Positions 1 to 7,308 of a DNA stretch of 45,194 nt are shown one piece after another. The translations under genes were made by a program, and so were the position numbers. Origin of the DNA: Arthrobacter sp. Soil762 (GTDB taxonomy: Bacteria > Actinomycetota > Actinomycetes > Actinomycetales > Micrococcaceae); contig NZ_LMSG01000010.1 of NCBI RefSeq assembly GCF_001428335.1, positions 1 to 45,194 of the forward strand, written 5' to 3'. The notes below the pieces were generated by a model. It did not search any database. It saw only the letters and a list, made by a program, of their open reading frames with translations, and was not told where the DNA came from. The first letter of the stretch is position 1, and the number at the start of each line of letters is the position of its first letter.

Positions 1-89
1 CCCGCGTTGCGCGTCCTCGCGTCCCTGCATAAGACCAGTCTTAATCACCAGGCCCACGAGTCCAGCCGACGCGCCCAACCCACGATTAA

Positions 90-278
90 TTCAGCAGCCT
101 CCTAGGCGTGTCCCGCTCCCTCGGCTACGAACTCAACGGCACCAACAGGCAATCCTGGGGCGGCAAAGCCGTCGAAGTCCAAAAAGTGCGCCTCACCCCC
201 GCAACCTTCAAACGCCCCGACTGGACGCTCCAAGTCAACGGCCACAAAGCAGCGGCTAAGTTCCTCGGCGTCGGCTGA
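90..278 (+). pseudogene. GNAT-type acetyltransferase C-terminal fragment
   Basis: An open frame of 62 codons ends at TGA 276-278 and is cut on its left by an in-frame TAA at 87-89. It reads like the last third of a GNAT acetyltransferase: VSRSLGYELNGTNRQSWGG is followed by a KVRLTP segment and ends NGHKAAAKFLGVG. There is no start codon with a ribosome binding site, and the acetyl-CoA binding motif is missing, so this is a remnant. It abuts the facing repeat pair at 303-609. The family assignment is from recollection of similar tails and is moderate; that it is a fragment is well supported. Confidence 0.5.
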
Positions 279-302
279 GTCGTGTCTGGGTTTGCGGCGC
301 CC

Positions 303-410
303 CGGCCCTTCTCCGTCGCTTAGACACGACGCAAAAGGGCCTCTTCGGTCGCGGGGCGACCTCCAAGGCCCGCTGCGTCGCGATGCGCTCCTTTGAGAAG
401 GACCACGGCT
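303..410 (+). repeat. Structured repeat unit, left copy
   Basis: This copy begins with a 25-base core (303-327) found exactly, in inverted orientation, at 585-609. Inside the unit GGTCGC (347-352) and GCGACC (356-361) form a hairpin. A second conserved block, GCGATGCGCTCCT, starts at 380 and runs into GAGAAGG. The same three blocks in the same order make up the right copy, with diverged spacers between them. That pattern fits a mobile or structured intergenic element rather than a gene. It lies just after the acetyltransferase remnant. Confidence 0.75.
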
Positions 411-504
411 CCGCAAGTGCGCCGGTCACCTCCGGGCAACGTAGGTGAGCCAGGGGAGGAGCCAGACGTGTGCGCTGGCCACCAGAACCGCCGTTCAAGG
501 AGGG

Positions 505-609
505 CCACGGGCCTTCTCGTAGGAGCGCATCGCCGACCAAAGCGGCGCGCAGGTCGCCCAGCGACCGTAGCAAAGCGGCGGGAGGTGTCTAAGCGACGGA
601 GAAGGGCCG
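505..609 (-). repeat. Structured repeat unit, right copy (inverted)
   Basis: This is the reverse-complement partner of the unit at 303-410. The core at 585-609 is a 25/25 match, the hairpin arms GGTCGC and GCGACC lie at 552-557 and 561-566, and the GCGATGCGCTCCT block lies at 521-533. The two units face each other around about 95 bases of unrelated spacer (411-504), forming a large imperfect palindrome. The open frames crossing it on both strands show no recognisable domain, and I read the element as non-coding. Confidence 0.75.
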
Positions 610-651
610 TGGCCCGACGAACGGAACCACGGCCCCTCACCTAACGGAACC

Positions 652-2082
652 TTAGATTTCGGCGCCTTCGAGGAGCTCTGTTACCAGGGCTGCGATCGGG
701 GAGCGCTCCGAGCGGGTCAGGGTGATGTGGCCGAAGAGCGGGTGTCCTTTCAGGGTTTCGACGACGGCGGCGATTCCGTCGTGCCGGCCGACGCGCAGGT
801 TGTCACGCTGGGCGACGTCGTGGGTGAGGACGATCTTGGAGTTCTGGCCGATGCGGCTCATCACGGTGAGGAGGACGTTCTTCTCGAGTGACTGGGCCTC
901 GTCGACGATCACGAAGGCGTCGTGCAGGGAGCGGCCGCGGATGTGGGTCAGCGGCATGACCTCGAGCATGCCGCGGTCCATGACTTCTTCCACGACTTCC
1001 TGGCTGACCAGGGCGCCGAGGGTGTCAAAGACCGCCTGGGCCCAGGGGTTCATCTTTTCCGACTCGGAGCCGGGCAGGTAGCCAAGTTCCTGGCCCCCCA
1101 CGGCGTAGAGCGGGCGGAAGACGATCACCTTGCGGTGCTCGCGGCGTTCCAGCACGGCTTCCAGGCCTGCACACAGTGCCAGCGCGGATTTGCCGGTGCC
1201 GGCCCGCCCCCCGATCGAAACGATTCCGACGGCGGGGTCCATCAGCATGTCGATGGCGAGCCGCTGTTCCGCCGATCGTCCGTGGAGCCCGAATACGTCC
1301 CGGTCCCCCTTGACCAGCCGCACCTGCTTGTCAGCGCCCACCCGGCCCAGGGCTGAGCCCCGGTTGGAGAGGATCACCAGCCCGGTGTTGACCGGCATTT
1401 CCGCGGCTGCGGGAATGAAGACGGGCTCGTGGCCGTACAGGGTGGAAATTTCGTCCTCACTGGCCTCGACCTCCGCGACGCCGGTCCAGCCCGAATCCTT
1501 GACCAGTTCGTTGCGGTATTCGTCGGCAGTGAGTCCCATGGCGGAGGCCTTGACCCGCATGGGGAGATCCTTCGAAACCACGGTGACGTTCCGGCCTTCA
1601 TTGGCCAGGTTCTTGGCCACAGCCAGGATGCGGCTGTCGTTGTCGCCACTGCGGAAACCCAAGGGAAGCACCTCGGCGGAAATGTGGTTCAGCTCCACCA
1701 AGAGGGTGCCGCCCTCGTTTCCGATGGGGATGGGTTTGCTCAAGCCACCGTGTTTCACCCGGAGATCATCGAGCAGCCGGAGCGCCTTGCGGGCAAAGTA
1801 GCCCAGTTCGGGGTCGTGCCGTTTCCCCTCAAGTTCCGTGATGACAACGATCGGAACAATGACTTCGTGCTCGGCGAAGCGCAGCAGCGCCCGTGGATCC
1901 GAGAGCAGGACGGAGGTGTCAATGACGAACGTGCTAATGGTGGCGTCCCTTCCGGAGACAGCAAAACCGGCCGCAGATGTTTCGTCTGCTGCACCGGCTT
2001 GTGAGGTGGCTCGCGTGGCGCGAGAGGTAGCTTTCTGTCCCTGGTCAAAAACGGCTTCGGGCAGTTGTTCAGAATTAGCCAC
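652..2082 (-). CDS. phoH2: PhoH2-type protein: PIN domain fused to PhoH ATPase
   Basis: 476 residues from a GTG start at 2082, chosen because GGAG lies 5 nt upstream; an ATG at 2160 would add 26 low-complexity residues. The N-terminal PIN nuclease domain starts with [12 protein letters not shown] (first acidic residue about 55). The C-terminal PhoH ATPase has Walker [12 protein letters not shown] (Lys about 298) and Walker B FVIVDEAQ (about 390). Mycobacterial PhoH2 with this architecture is an RNA helicase/ribonuclease toxin encoded behind a short overlapping antitoxin, phoAT. The rightmost part of the leader here holds a short overlapping open frame. The assignment is strong; the cellular role is inferred from the family. 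Confidence 0.93.
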   Translation of the reverse strand: MANSEQLPEAVFDQGQKATSRATRATSQAGAADETSAAGFAVSGRDATISTFVIDTSVLLSDPRALLRFAEHEVIVPIVVITELEGKRHDPELGYFARKALRLLDDLRVKHGGLSKPIPIGNEGGTLLVELNHISAEVLPLGFRSGDNDSRILAVAKNLANEGRNVTVVSKDLPMRVKASAMGLTADEYRNELVKDSGWTGVAEVEASEDEISTLYGHEPVFIPAAAEMPVNTGLVILSNRGSALGRVGADKQVRLVKGDRDVFGLHGRSAEQRLAIDMLMDPAVGIVSIGGRAGTGKSALALCAGLEAVLERREHRKVIVFRPLYAVGGQELGYLPGSESEKMNPWAQAVFDTLGALVSQEVVEEVMDRGMLEVMPLTHIRGRSLHDAFVIVDEAQSLEKNVLLTVMSRIGQNSKIVLTHDVAQRDNLRVGRHDGIAAVVETLKGHPLFGHITLTRSERSPIAALVTELLEGAEI

Positions 2083-2185
2083 ATCGACTCCAGCCCCGGG
2101 CACGCCCGGAATTGTTATTGGTGAGGCGGCTCGGCCTGGAGGCCGGGTCCGGCCTCCCATACAACCGGTGCGAAATTCGCTCCAT
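2075..2185 (-). CDS. Possible 36-residue leader or antitoxin-like micro-ORF overlapping phoH2
   Basis: An ATG at 2185 has GGAGG 7 nt upstream and opens a 36-codon frame. Its TAA lies inside GTGGCTAA, so the stop overlaps the phoH2 GTG start by 8 bases, the geometry of translational coupling. The product begins [12 protein letters not shown] and carries eight arginines. A perfect inverted repeat, GGAGGCCGG-GT-CCGGCCTCC (2138-2157), lies within the frame and could fold in the mRNA. The position matches that of mycobacterial phoAT, but I see no sequence similarity to argue orthology, and it may only be a leader. Confidence 0.35.
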   Translation of the reverse strand: MERISHRLYGRPDPASRPSRLTNNNSGRARGWSRCG

Positions 2186-2322
2186 GTACTGGCCTCCCCG
2201 ATCAGCCGGCGTATTTGCCTGCTGATGGATATAACGTAAATCCCTGCCCAGTAATTTCCGGTGCCATCCGTCGGCGATTCCTGTTACCGGCTTGTGAATT
2301 CCGGATGAACGGACCGGCCGGA

Positions 2323-3123
2323 TCAGGTCCCGAAGCGCCGCTGCCTGCCGGCGTAGTCCCGAAGGGCGCGGAGGAAGTCCACTTTTCGGAAGGCGGGCCA
2401 CAAGGCCTCGCAGAAGTAGAACTCGCTGTACGCGCTCTGCCACATCAGGAACCCGGACAGCCGCTGCTCCCCGGAGGTTCTAATCACCAGGTCCGGATCC
2501 GGCTGGCCGCGCGTGTAGAGGAAACGGGAAATATCGTCCACGGACAGGGAGTCAGCGAGCGCCGAAATGTCAGAGCCCTTGGCGACGGCGTCGTGAAGCA
2601 GCTCCCGCACGGCGTCAACGATTTCGCGGCGTCCGCCGTAGCCCACGGCAACGTTGACATGGATCTTTTCGCGTACCGGAGTGCGGGCAGTGAGCTTGTT
2701 GAGCCGTTCCGCCAGGTAGTCGGGCAGGAGCTCGGGGGCGCCCATGGCGTTGACCGAGATGTTGGCGTCATCGTCCAGGCGGTCCAGGGTGTTGGCAATG
2801 ATCCCCATCAGAAGGTCCAGCTCCTCGCTGGACCGGCTCATGTTGTCCGTGGACAGCATGTAGAGCGTGACCACCTTGACCCCAAGCTCCTGGCACCATC
2901 CGAGGAATTCATGGATCTTATCCGCGCCGGCCTGGTGGCCCTGGCTGGTGGGTGCGTTGAACTGTTTAGCCCAGCGGCGGTTGCCATCCACCATCACGCC
3001 GATGTGATTGGGAATGCGGCCGCCGGCCAACTCGCTGAGCAGCCGCCTCTCGTAGAAGCCATAAAGGAACCCGCGCAATTCCACGAGGAGACTCACCTGA
3101 CTTCCGTTGCTGTTCGACGGCAT
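2323..3123 (-). CDS. uppS: Short-chain (Z)-isoprenyl diphosphate synthase
   Basis: 266 residues of the cis-prenyltransferase family, which condenses isopentenyl diphosphate onto allylic diphosphates for polyprenyl-phosphate lipid carriers. The diphosphate-binding loop is MVDGNRRWA (Asp46). Later signatures are LYMLSTDNMSR, NVAVGYGGRREI, the RTSGEQRLSGF motif and a SEFYFCEALWP segment. DGNRRW instead of the usual DGNGRW, and the overall pattern, resemble mycobacterial Rv1086, which makes a short (Z,E)-farnesyl product rather than a C50-C55 chain. Product length is therefore inferred as short. AGGA lies 7 nt before the ATG. It precedes phoH2 on the same strand. Confidence 0.92.
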   Translation of the reverse strand: MPSNSNGSQVSLLVELRGFLYGFYERRLLSELAGGRIPNHIGVMVDGNRRWAKQFNAPTSQGHQAGADKIHEFLGWCQELGVKVVTLYMLSTDNMSRSSEELDLLMGIIANTLDRLDDDANISVNAMGAPELLPDYLAERLNKLTARTPVREKIHVNVAVGYGGRREIVDAVRELLHDAVAKGSDISALADSLSVDDISRFLYTRGQPDPDLVIRTSGEQRLSGFLMWQSAYSEFYFCEALWPAFRKVDFLRALRDYAGRQRRFGT

Positions 3124-3194
3124 TGCACATCCTAGGCTACCGTCCGGGACCGGGACCGGCGTGACGGGACGTTCCCGGATGACCTGCCATAATT

Positions 3195-3210
3195 GTTACC
3201 CATGAGTAAC
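3195..3210. promoter_or_regulatory. Inverted repeat upstream of trhA
   Basis: GTTAC-N6-GTAAC lies 29 bases before the trhA start codon and between trhA and the divergent prenyl synthase. The position would suit an operator, but no regulator family is suggested by the sequence. Confidence 0.3.
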
Positions 3211-3238
3211 TTATCCAAAGTGAGGATATTCTGAAGCC

Positions 3239-3961
3239 ATGAACAGCCAGACTCCTGACGGCCCCCGCGCGCCCTCGGCGGACCACGGCCACAGCCCCTT
3301 GAACGGCGCCGCCGTCCGGCTGGCCGAGCTCCTGATGATCAAGCCCAAGTGGCGCGGCTGGATCCACACCGTCACGGCTCCGTTGGCCCTGGCGGCGGGC
3401 CTCGTCCTCGTGGTCCTCGCCCCCACTCCGGACCGCAAGATCACCTCGGCCATCTACGCTGCCACCGGCGTCCTGCTTTTTGGCATCAGTGCCATCTACC
3501 ACCGCGGCAACTGGTCTCCGGGCGTGAAGATTGTCCTCAAGCGCCTGGACCACACCAACATCATGCTGGTCATCGCCGGCAGCTATACTCCCCTGGCCTG
3601 GTCCCTGCTGGAACAGCCCAAGGCGGTCCTGCTGCTCTGGGTCATCTGGTCCGGGGCCATTCTCGGCGTGCTGTTCCGGCTGCTGTGGACGGACGCGCCG
3701 CGCTGGCTATACGTGCCCATCTACATCGCACTGGGCTGCGGGTCGCTGTTCTACCTGCCTGAGTTCTTCGCGGCCAGCGTCCCCGCCGCCGTCCTCATCT
3801 GTGTGGGCGGCGTACTTTACATCACCGGCGCCGTGTTCTACGCGCTGAAGAAACCCAACTTCAGCTACGAACACTTTGGCTTCCACGAACTCTTCCATGC
3901 CCTGACGGTCCTGGCCTTCGCAGCACATTTCACGGCGATCGCCATCGCAGTCCTCAGCTGA
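3239..3961 (+). CDS. trhA: Hemolysin III / TrhA family seven-helix membrane protein
   Basis: 240 residues with seven hydrophobic helices after a polar N-terminus of about 40 residues. Family signatures are SAIYHR (His88), KRLDHTNI (Asp104, His105) and C-terminal HELFHA (His216, His220); these polar residues form the metal site characteristic of the PAQR/hemolysin III superfamily. TrhA-type bacterial members influence membrane energetics and fluidity, and the hemolysin name is historical. It is transcribed away from the prenyl synthase and converges on the small membrane protein at 4001. Start ATG 3239 follows a GAGGA-like sequence at some distance. Confidence 0.9.
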   Translation: MNSQTPDGPRAPSADHGHSPLNGAAVRLAELLMIKPKWRGWIHTVTAPLALAAGLVLVVLAPTPDRKITSAIYAATGVLLFGISAIYHRGNWSPGVKIVLKRLDHTNIMLVIAGSYTPLAWSLLEQPKAVLLLWVIWSGAILGVLFRLLWTDAPRWLYVPIYIALGCGSLFYLPEFFAASVPAAVLICVGGVLYITGAVFYALKKPNFSYEHFGFHELFHALTVLAFAAHFTAIAIAVLS

Positions 3962-3980
3962 ACTGTAGAGGCCGGTAGGA

Positions 3981-4001
3981 AAGCGGGGGTCCGGCCCGCT
4001 T
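3981..4001. terminator. Short hairpin between convergent trhA and membrane-protein genes
   Basis: AAGCGGG (3981-3987) pairs with CCCGCTT (3995-4001) around a 7-base loop. No long T run follows on either strand, so it is a modest terminator candidate. Confidence 0.45.
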
Positions 4002-4360
4002 CAGTCGCGGGGCTGGGGCCGGTCGGCGGCGTGGCCGTGACCGTTGTCTTCGAGGCCTGCCTTGTCGCCGGACGCATCCGCGTCGTCGGCAACACCGAGG
4101 CCGTCGTGGCCGTCCGCAGCTTCAATGTCCGCGGCCTCGGCCGCTGCCTGGCGTTCCTCTTCCACCTGCGCCCGGTAGCGGACGCGGCGGATACGGCGGA
4201 CCATGTCCACAATCAGCAGCGTGGTGGCCAGCACAAAGAAAGCGGTCATGATGAAGCCCCACAGGCCCGGGGTGATCTGGTCCTCGGAGATGCCCTCACG
4301 CAGGCCGGGCGTCGGCAACGGTGAGGGGGTGGTGGTCAGGGCGAGGAGCAAGTGGTGCAC
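4001..4360 (-). CDS. Small membrane protein of the mca neighbourhood
   Basis: 119 residues from a GTG at 4360 with AGAAGG upstream. One membrane helix (about 33-53, FIMTAFFVLATTLLIVDMV) is followed by a basic patch, RRIRRVRYR, which places the C-terminus in the cytoplasm by the positive-inside rule. A charged, Ala/Asp-rich tail follows. An ITPG motif precedes the helix. Similar small proteins commonly sit next to mca in Actinobacteria (the Rv1083 position), so function may relate to that locus, but none is established. It lies directly downstream of mca on the same strand. Confidence 0.7.
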   Translation of the reverse strand: MHHLLLALTTTPSPLPTPGLREGISEDQITPGLWGFIMTAFFVLATTLLIVDMVRRIRRVRYRAQVEEERQAAAEAADIEAADGHDGLGVADDADASGDKAGLEDNGHGHAADRPQPRD

Positions 4361-4475
4361 GGTTCAAACCTTCTGTGGAAAATGATGGGCAGCCGGCCGG
4401 GGATTCCTGACGCGGGGTCCGCGGGACCCGGACCAGCCCACAGCTTTTCTACACGGCATAGAATATGCTGCCGCT

Positions 4476-5381
4476 CTATCTTAGCCCGGCAAAAAGGTCC
4501 TTTTCGGGCAATTCCGCGGGGACCCTGGACTCGATCAGGGAGTAGTCTTCCCACGGCCACACGCGGCGCTGCATCTCGGCTGATACGGCAAAGAAGAACC
4601 CCAGCGGATCCACCTGCGTGCGATGCGCGCGGAGTGCGTCGTCGCGGGCTTCAAAAAAGTCCCCGCAGTCGATCTGCGTGGTGGTGGCATGGGAACCCTG
4701 CGGCGGGGTGTGGCCTTCTGCGTCCGTTTCCAGCCACGCGGCCAGCCGCTGGGCGTACGGGGACTGCAGGCCTGCTTCTTCCAGGGCAAAATGCAGTGCG
4801 CGGAACCGGTCCGGGCTGAAGGCCCTGTCGTAATAGAGCTTGCTGGGTTCCCAGGCCGCTCCGGCGTCGGGATACCTGCTGGGGTCACCCGCAGCCGCAA
4901 ATGCCTCCACCGCCACACGGTGCGCCATGATGTGGTCCGGGTGCGGGTATCCCCCGTTTTCGTCATAGCTGACGATCACCTGCGGTTTGAAGTCCCGGAC
5001 CAGCCGCACCAGCGGCGCCGCGGCGCGCTCCAGCGGCTGGACGGCGAAGGATCCGGCCGGCAGCGGCGGCAGCGGATCGCCCTCGGGCAGCCCGGAGTCC
5101 GTGAATCCCAGCCAACGCTGCTGGATGCCAAGTACCTTGGCCGCCTGGTCCATTTCCAGCCGGCGCGCCCCGGCCATGTCCCGCTTGGGATGCGGCTCGC
5201 CTTCCACGGCAGGGTTCTGGATGTCTCCGCGGGAACCGTCGGTGCAGGTGGCCACCATGACTTCCACTCCGGCGGCGGCGTACATGGCCATGGTCGCGGC
5301 GCCCTTGCTGGACTCGTCGTCCGGGTGTGCATGAACGGCTAGCAGCCTCAGCGTTGCCGGGGTATTAGTGGACGCTGTCAT
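4476..5381 (-). CDS. mca: Mycothiol S-conjugate amidase
   Basis: 301 residues from ATG 5381, preceded by GGAG 8 nt away; an upstream start at 5468 would add 29 unlikely residues. The zinc-dependent LmbE/PIG-L deacetylase fold is shown by HAHPDDE (residues 17-23) and HPDH (147-150), which supply zinc ligands and the catalytic acid. Mca cleaves mycothiol S-conjugates of electrophiles and antibiotics to a mercapturic acid and GlcN-Ins. Length is close to the mycobacterial enzyme (about 288). MshB is the paralogue to exclude; the DUF4307-greA neighbourhood favours Mca. It diverges from DUF4307. Confidence 0.92.
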   Translation of the reverse strand: MTASTNTPATLRLLAVHAHPDDESSKGAATMAMYAAAGVEVMVATCTDGSRGDIQNPAVEGEPHPKRDMAGARRLEMDQAAKVLGIQQRWLGFTDSGLPEGDPLPPLPAGSFAVQPLERAAAPLVRLVRDFKPQVIVSYDENGGYPHPDHIMAHRVAVEAFAAAGDPSRYPDAGAAWEPSKLYYDRAFSPDRFRALHFALEEAGLQSPYAQRLAAWLETDAEGHTPPQGSHATTTQIDCGDFFEARDDALRAHRTQVDPLGFFFAVSAEMQRRVWPWEDYSLIESRVPAELPEKDLFAGLR

Positions 5382-5512
5382 CGAGGACGGCTCCTTATTA
5401 TTCTGCGGCTGCTGTGACGGCCGCTGGACTGAAGGGACTGCATGACTGGACGGACGGGATAGCTGCACCGGGGTGCTGATCCGGACCGGACGGCCACCGC
5501 CTGGAACCGAAC

Positions 5513-5525
5513 TAAACTGGACTGG
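5513..5525 (+). promoter_or_regulatory. -10 box for a leaderless DUF4307 transcript
   Basis: TAAACT (5513-5518) places the expected transcription start at or within a base of the GTG at 5525. No Shine-Dalgarno sequence fits between them, a typical actinobacterial leaderless arrangement. No convincing -35 box is visible. Confidence 0.5.
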
Positions 5526-5983
5526 TGACTACCCAGGATCAGCCCGCCGTGTCCCCGCCTGCAGACACTAGCCTAGCCAATCGTTATGGCAGTAAAAAGC
5601 AGCCCCTCCCGCGTGCGGTCAAACGTGGCATTGCCGTAGCGGCACTGGCGGCCGGAGTGGGGTTTATGGCCTGGGTCTCCACGTCCTCAGCCGTCTCTGA
5701 CGTGACGTTCAAGGACATCGGTTTCAGCACCATCGATGCCACGGCGGCCGAGGTTGATTTCCAGGTCACCAGGGAACCGGGGACGGCCGTCAAGTGCGCC
5801 GTCAAGGCCCTCGACTCCAAGTTCGCCGTGGTGGGCTGGAAAGTAGTGGACATCCCGCCCGGGGAAGCTGACGGAACGGCCGACGGCGGCAGGACAGTTT
5901 CGCAGCGGGTGACACTCCGGACGGAGTCCCTGTCCGTTTCCGGCGTGGTGGACGACTGCTGGATTCCGGGTGCCGGGACGTAG
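5525..5983 (+). CDS. DUF4307 family membrane-anchored protein
   Basis: 152 residues from GTG 5525. A basic cytoplasmic N-terminus is followed by one membrane helix (about 35-53) and an extracytoplasmic domain of about 95 residues. That domain has DVTFKDIGFSTIDATAAEVDF, a CAVKALDSKF segment and a near-C-terminal DDCWIPG, giving two cysteines that could pair outside the cell. DUF4307 proteins sit between mca and greA across Actinobacteria; the function is unknown. The start is supported by a -10 box placed for leaderless initiation. It is transcribed towards greA. Confidence 0.85.
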   Translation: MTTQDQPAVSPPADTSLANRYGSKKQPLPRAVKRGIAVAALAAGVGFMAWVSTSSAVSDVTFKDIGFSTIDATAAEVDFQVTREPGTAVKCAVKALDSKFAVVGWKVVDIPPGEADGTADGGRTVSQRVTLRTESLSVSGVVDDCWIPGAGT

Positions 5984-6011
5984 CGCCGTGTGATCTATGC
6001 CCCATCCCGGG

Positions 6012-6040
6012 TTGGGTATGTCCAGAGTTTTGACTACAAT
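6012..6040 (+). promoter_or_regulatory. greA promoter
   Basis: TTGGGT (6012-6017) and TACAAT (6035-6040) are separated by 17 bases, close to the vegetative consensus. Transcription would start near 6047, giving greA an 89-base leader. Confidence 0.6.
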
Positions 6041-6054
6041 GGGTCAATACCTTT

Positions 6055-6109
6055 ACCCCGCTGAGCTGGTTGCTGAGTTCCATAAGTGGCCACTGTTGCG
6101 GGGTCTTTT
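6055..6109 (+). terminator. Terminator-like hairpin in the greA leader
   Basis: ACCCCGC (6055-6061) pairs with GCGGGGT (6098-6104), followed by CTTTT. The loop contains a perfect 10-base palindrome, AGTGGCCACT (6085-6094). It lies between the predicted greA promoter and its ribosome binding site, so it could attenuate transcription or release a short leader RNA. Confidence 0.5.
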
Positions 6110-6135
6110 GCATGTACGACCATTAGGAGAAGTCC

Positions 6136-6630
6136 GTGTCTACCACCAACAGCGCGCCTGCAGCCTGGCTCACCCAGGAAGCTTTTGACCGCCTGAAGGC
6201 AGAGCTGGACCACCTTTCCGGCCCTGGCCGTGCGGAGATTGTCCAGAAGATTGAAGCTGCCCGGCAGGAGGGCGACCTGAAGGAAAACGGCGGCTACCAT
6301 GCGGCCAAAGAAGAGCAGGGCAAGATCGAAGCCCGGATCCGCCAGCTGACGGCCCTTCTGCGCGATGCCCATGTGGGCGAGTCCCCCGCTGACGACGGCA
6401 TTGTGGAGCCCGGCATGCTCGTTGTTGCCCGGATCGCAGGCGACGAAGAGACATTCCTGCTGGGGTCCCGCGAAATCGCCGGCGATTCAGACCTGGACGT
6501 GTTCAGTGAGAAGTCACCCCTCGGCGCGGCAATCGTCGGCCACAAAGAGGGCGCGAAGCTCAGCTACACGGCTCCGAACGGCAAGGACATCACGGTGGAA
6601 ATCCTCTCCGCCAAGCCTTACGCAGGCTGA
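6136..6630 (+). CDS. greA: Transcription elongation factor GreA
   Basis: 164 residues from GTG 6136, with AGGAGA upstream. The N-terminal coiled-coil finger (about 12-85) includes the family signature GDLKENGGYHAAKEEQ, whose acidic tip residues act in the RNA polymerase secondary channel to stimulate cleavage of backtracked transcripts. A C-terminal FKBP-like domain (about 90-160) ends with GKDITVEIL. Length is typical. It follows DUF4307 as in other Actinobacteria and ends at a shared terminator with the convergent rhomboid gene. Confidence 0.97.
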   Translation: MSTTNSAPAAWLTQEAFDRLKAELDHLSGPGRAEIVQKIEAARQEGDLKENGGYHAAKEEQGKIEARIRQLTALLRDAHVGESPADDGIVEPGMLVVARIAGDEETFLLGSREIAGDSDLDVFSEKSPLGAAIVGHKEGAKLSYTAPNGKDITVEILSAKPYAG

Positions 6631-6669
6631 CGCTTCACACTGATCGTTTCAGGCCAACCAGGCCTGGCC

Positions 6670-6701
6670 ACGCCGGTCCCCGTCAGGGGGCCGGCGTTCT
6701 T
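6670..6701. terminator. Bidirectional terminator between greA and the rhomboid gene
   Basis: ACGCCGG-T-CCCC pairs with GGGG-CCGGCGT, with a loop at about 6682-6686. TTCTT follows on the plus strand. The rhomboid stop codon (6683-6685 on the minus strand) lies in the loop, so this one hairpin serves both converging genes. Confidence 0.75.
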
Positions 6702-7300
6702 GCGTGCTTGGGGCGCAGCAACAGGGCAGCGACAACTCCGCCTGCCGCTCCGCCGAGGTGCGCCTGCCAGGAGATGTAGCTGCCCATGATGGGCAGCACC
6801 CCCAGCAGGATGCCGCCGTAGACCATAAACAGCACCACGGCGAGCAGAATCTGGCGCCAGCTGTGGTTGAAGAAACCCCGCACCAGGAGGAAGGCAAACA
6901 ATCCGAAAACCAGGCCGGAGGCGCCAACGGTGATGCCGCCGTCGCCAATCAGCCACACTGTCAGTCCGGAGCCCAGCCAGCTGAACCCGAGGGCCGTCAG
7001 GAACACCCTCACGCCGGAGAGAAACACCAGGAAGCCGAAAACGATCAGGGGCAGGGCATTGGACATCAGGTGGTTCAGATTGGCGTGCAGCAGCGGGAAC
7101 GTCAGGATGTCCAGAAGCCCGTCCGCGGACCGGGGCCGGAGCCCGAAAGTCCGGTTCAGGGCATGCAGGGTCAGCATGTTGATCAGTTCGATCACAATGA
7201 GCACGGCCACAAAGCCGCCGGCCACCAACAGTCCGCCTTTCGCCCGCGAGGCTGTGGTTTCCCGGTTCCGCGGCTTTCCGTCGCCCGTCGCGTCAAGCAT
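6683..7300 (-). CDS. Rhomboid family intramembrane serine protease
   Basis: 205 residues with about six membrane helices. The catalytic serine is in VGASGLVFG (Ser128, GxSG motif) and the catalytic histidine is in SWQAHLGGAAGG (His181). HANLNHLMSN (72-81) supplies the conserved helix-2 polar residues. Rhomboids cleave membrane-protein substrates within the bilayer; substrates here are unknown. It begins 8 bases after ilvA on the same strand, so the two are probably co-transcribed. Its stop codon is inside the terminator loop. Confidence 0.92.
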   Translation of the reverse strand: MLDATGDGKPRNRETTASRAKGGLLVAGGFVAVLIVIELINMLTLHALNRTFGLRPRSADGLLDILTFPLLHANLNHLMSNALPLIVFGFLVFLSGVRVFLTALGFSWLGSGLTVWLIGDGGITVGASGLVFGLFAFLLVRGFFNHSWRQILLAVVLFMVYGGILLGVLPIMGSYISWQAHLGGAAGGVVAALLLRPKHARTPAP

Positions 7301-7308
7301 GGCTGCTC

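Noticed and set aside
256..644. Three overlapping open frames of 83-106 codons across the repeat pair
   Set aside because: They occur on both strands because of high GC, are Arg-rich without domains, and follow the inverted symmetry of the repeats rather than a coding pattern.
2138..2157. GGAGGCCGG inverted repeat as a terminator
   Set aside because: No T run follows on either strand, and it lies between the micro-ORF start and phoH2.
2215..3135. 306-codon rightward frame opposite the prenyl synthase
   Set aside because: It is the antisense of a clear conserved enzyme and shows no domain.
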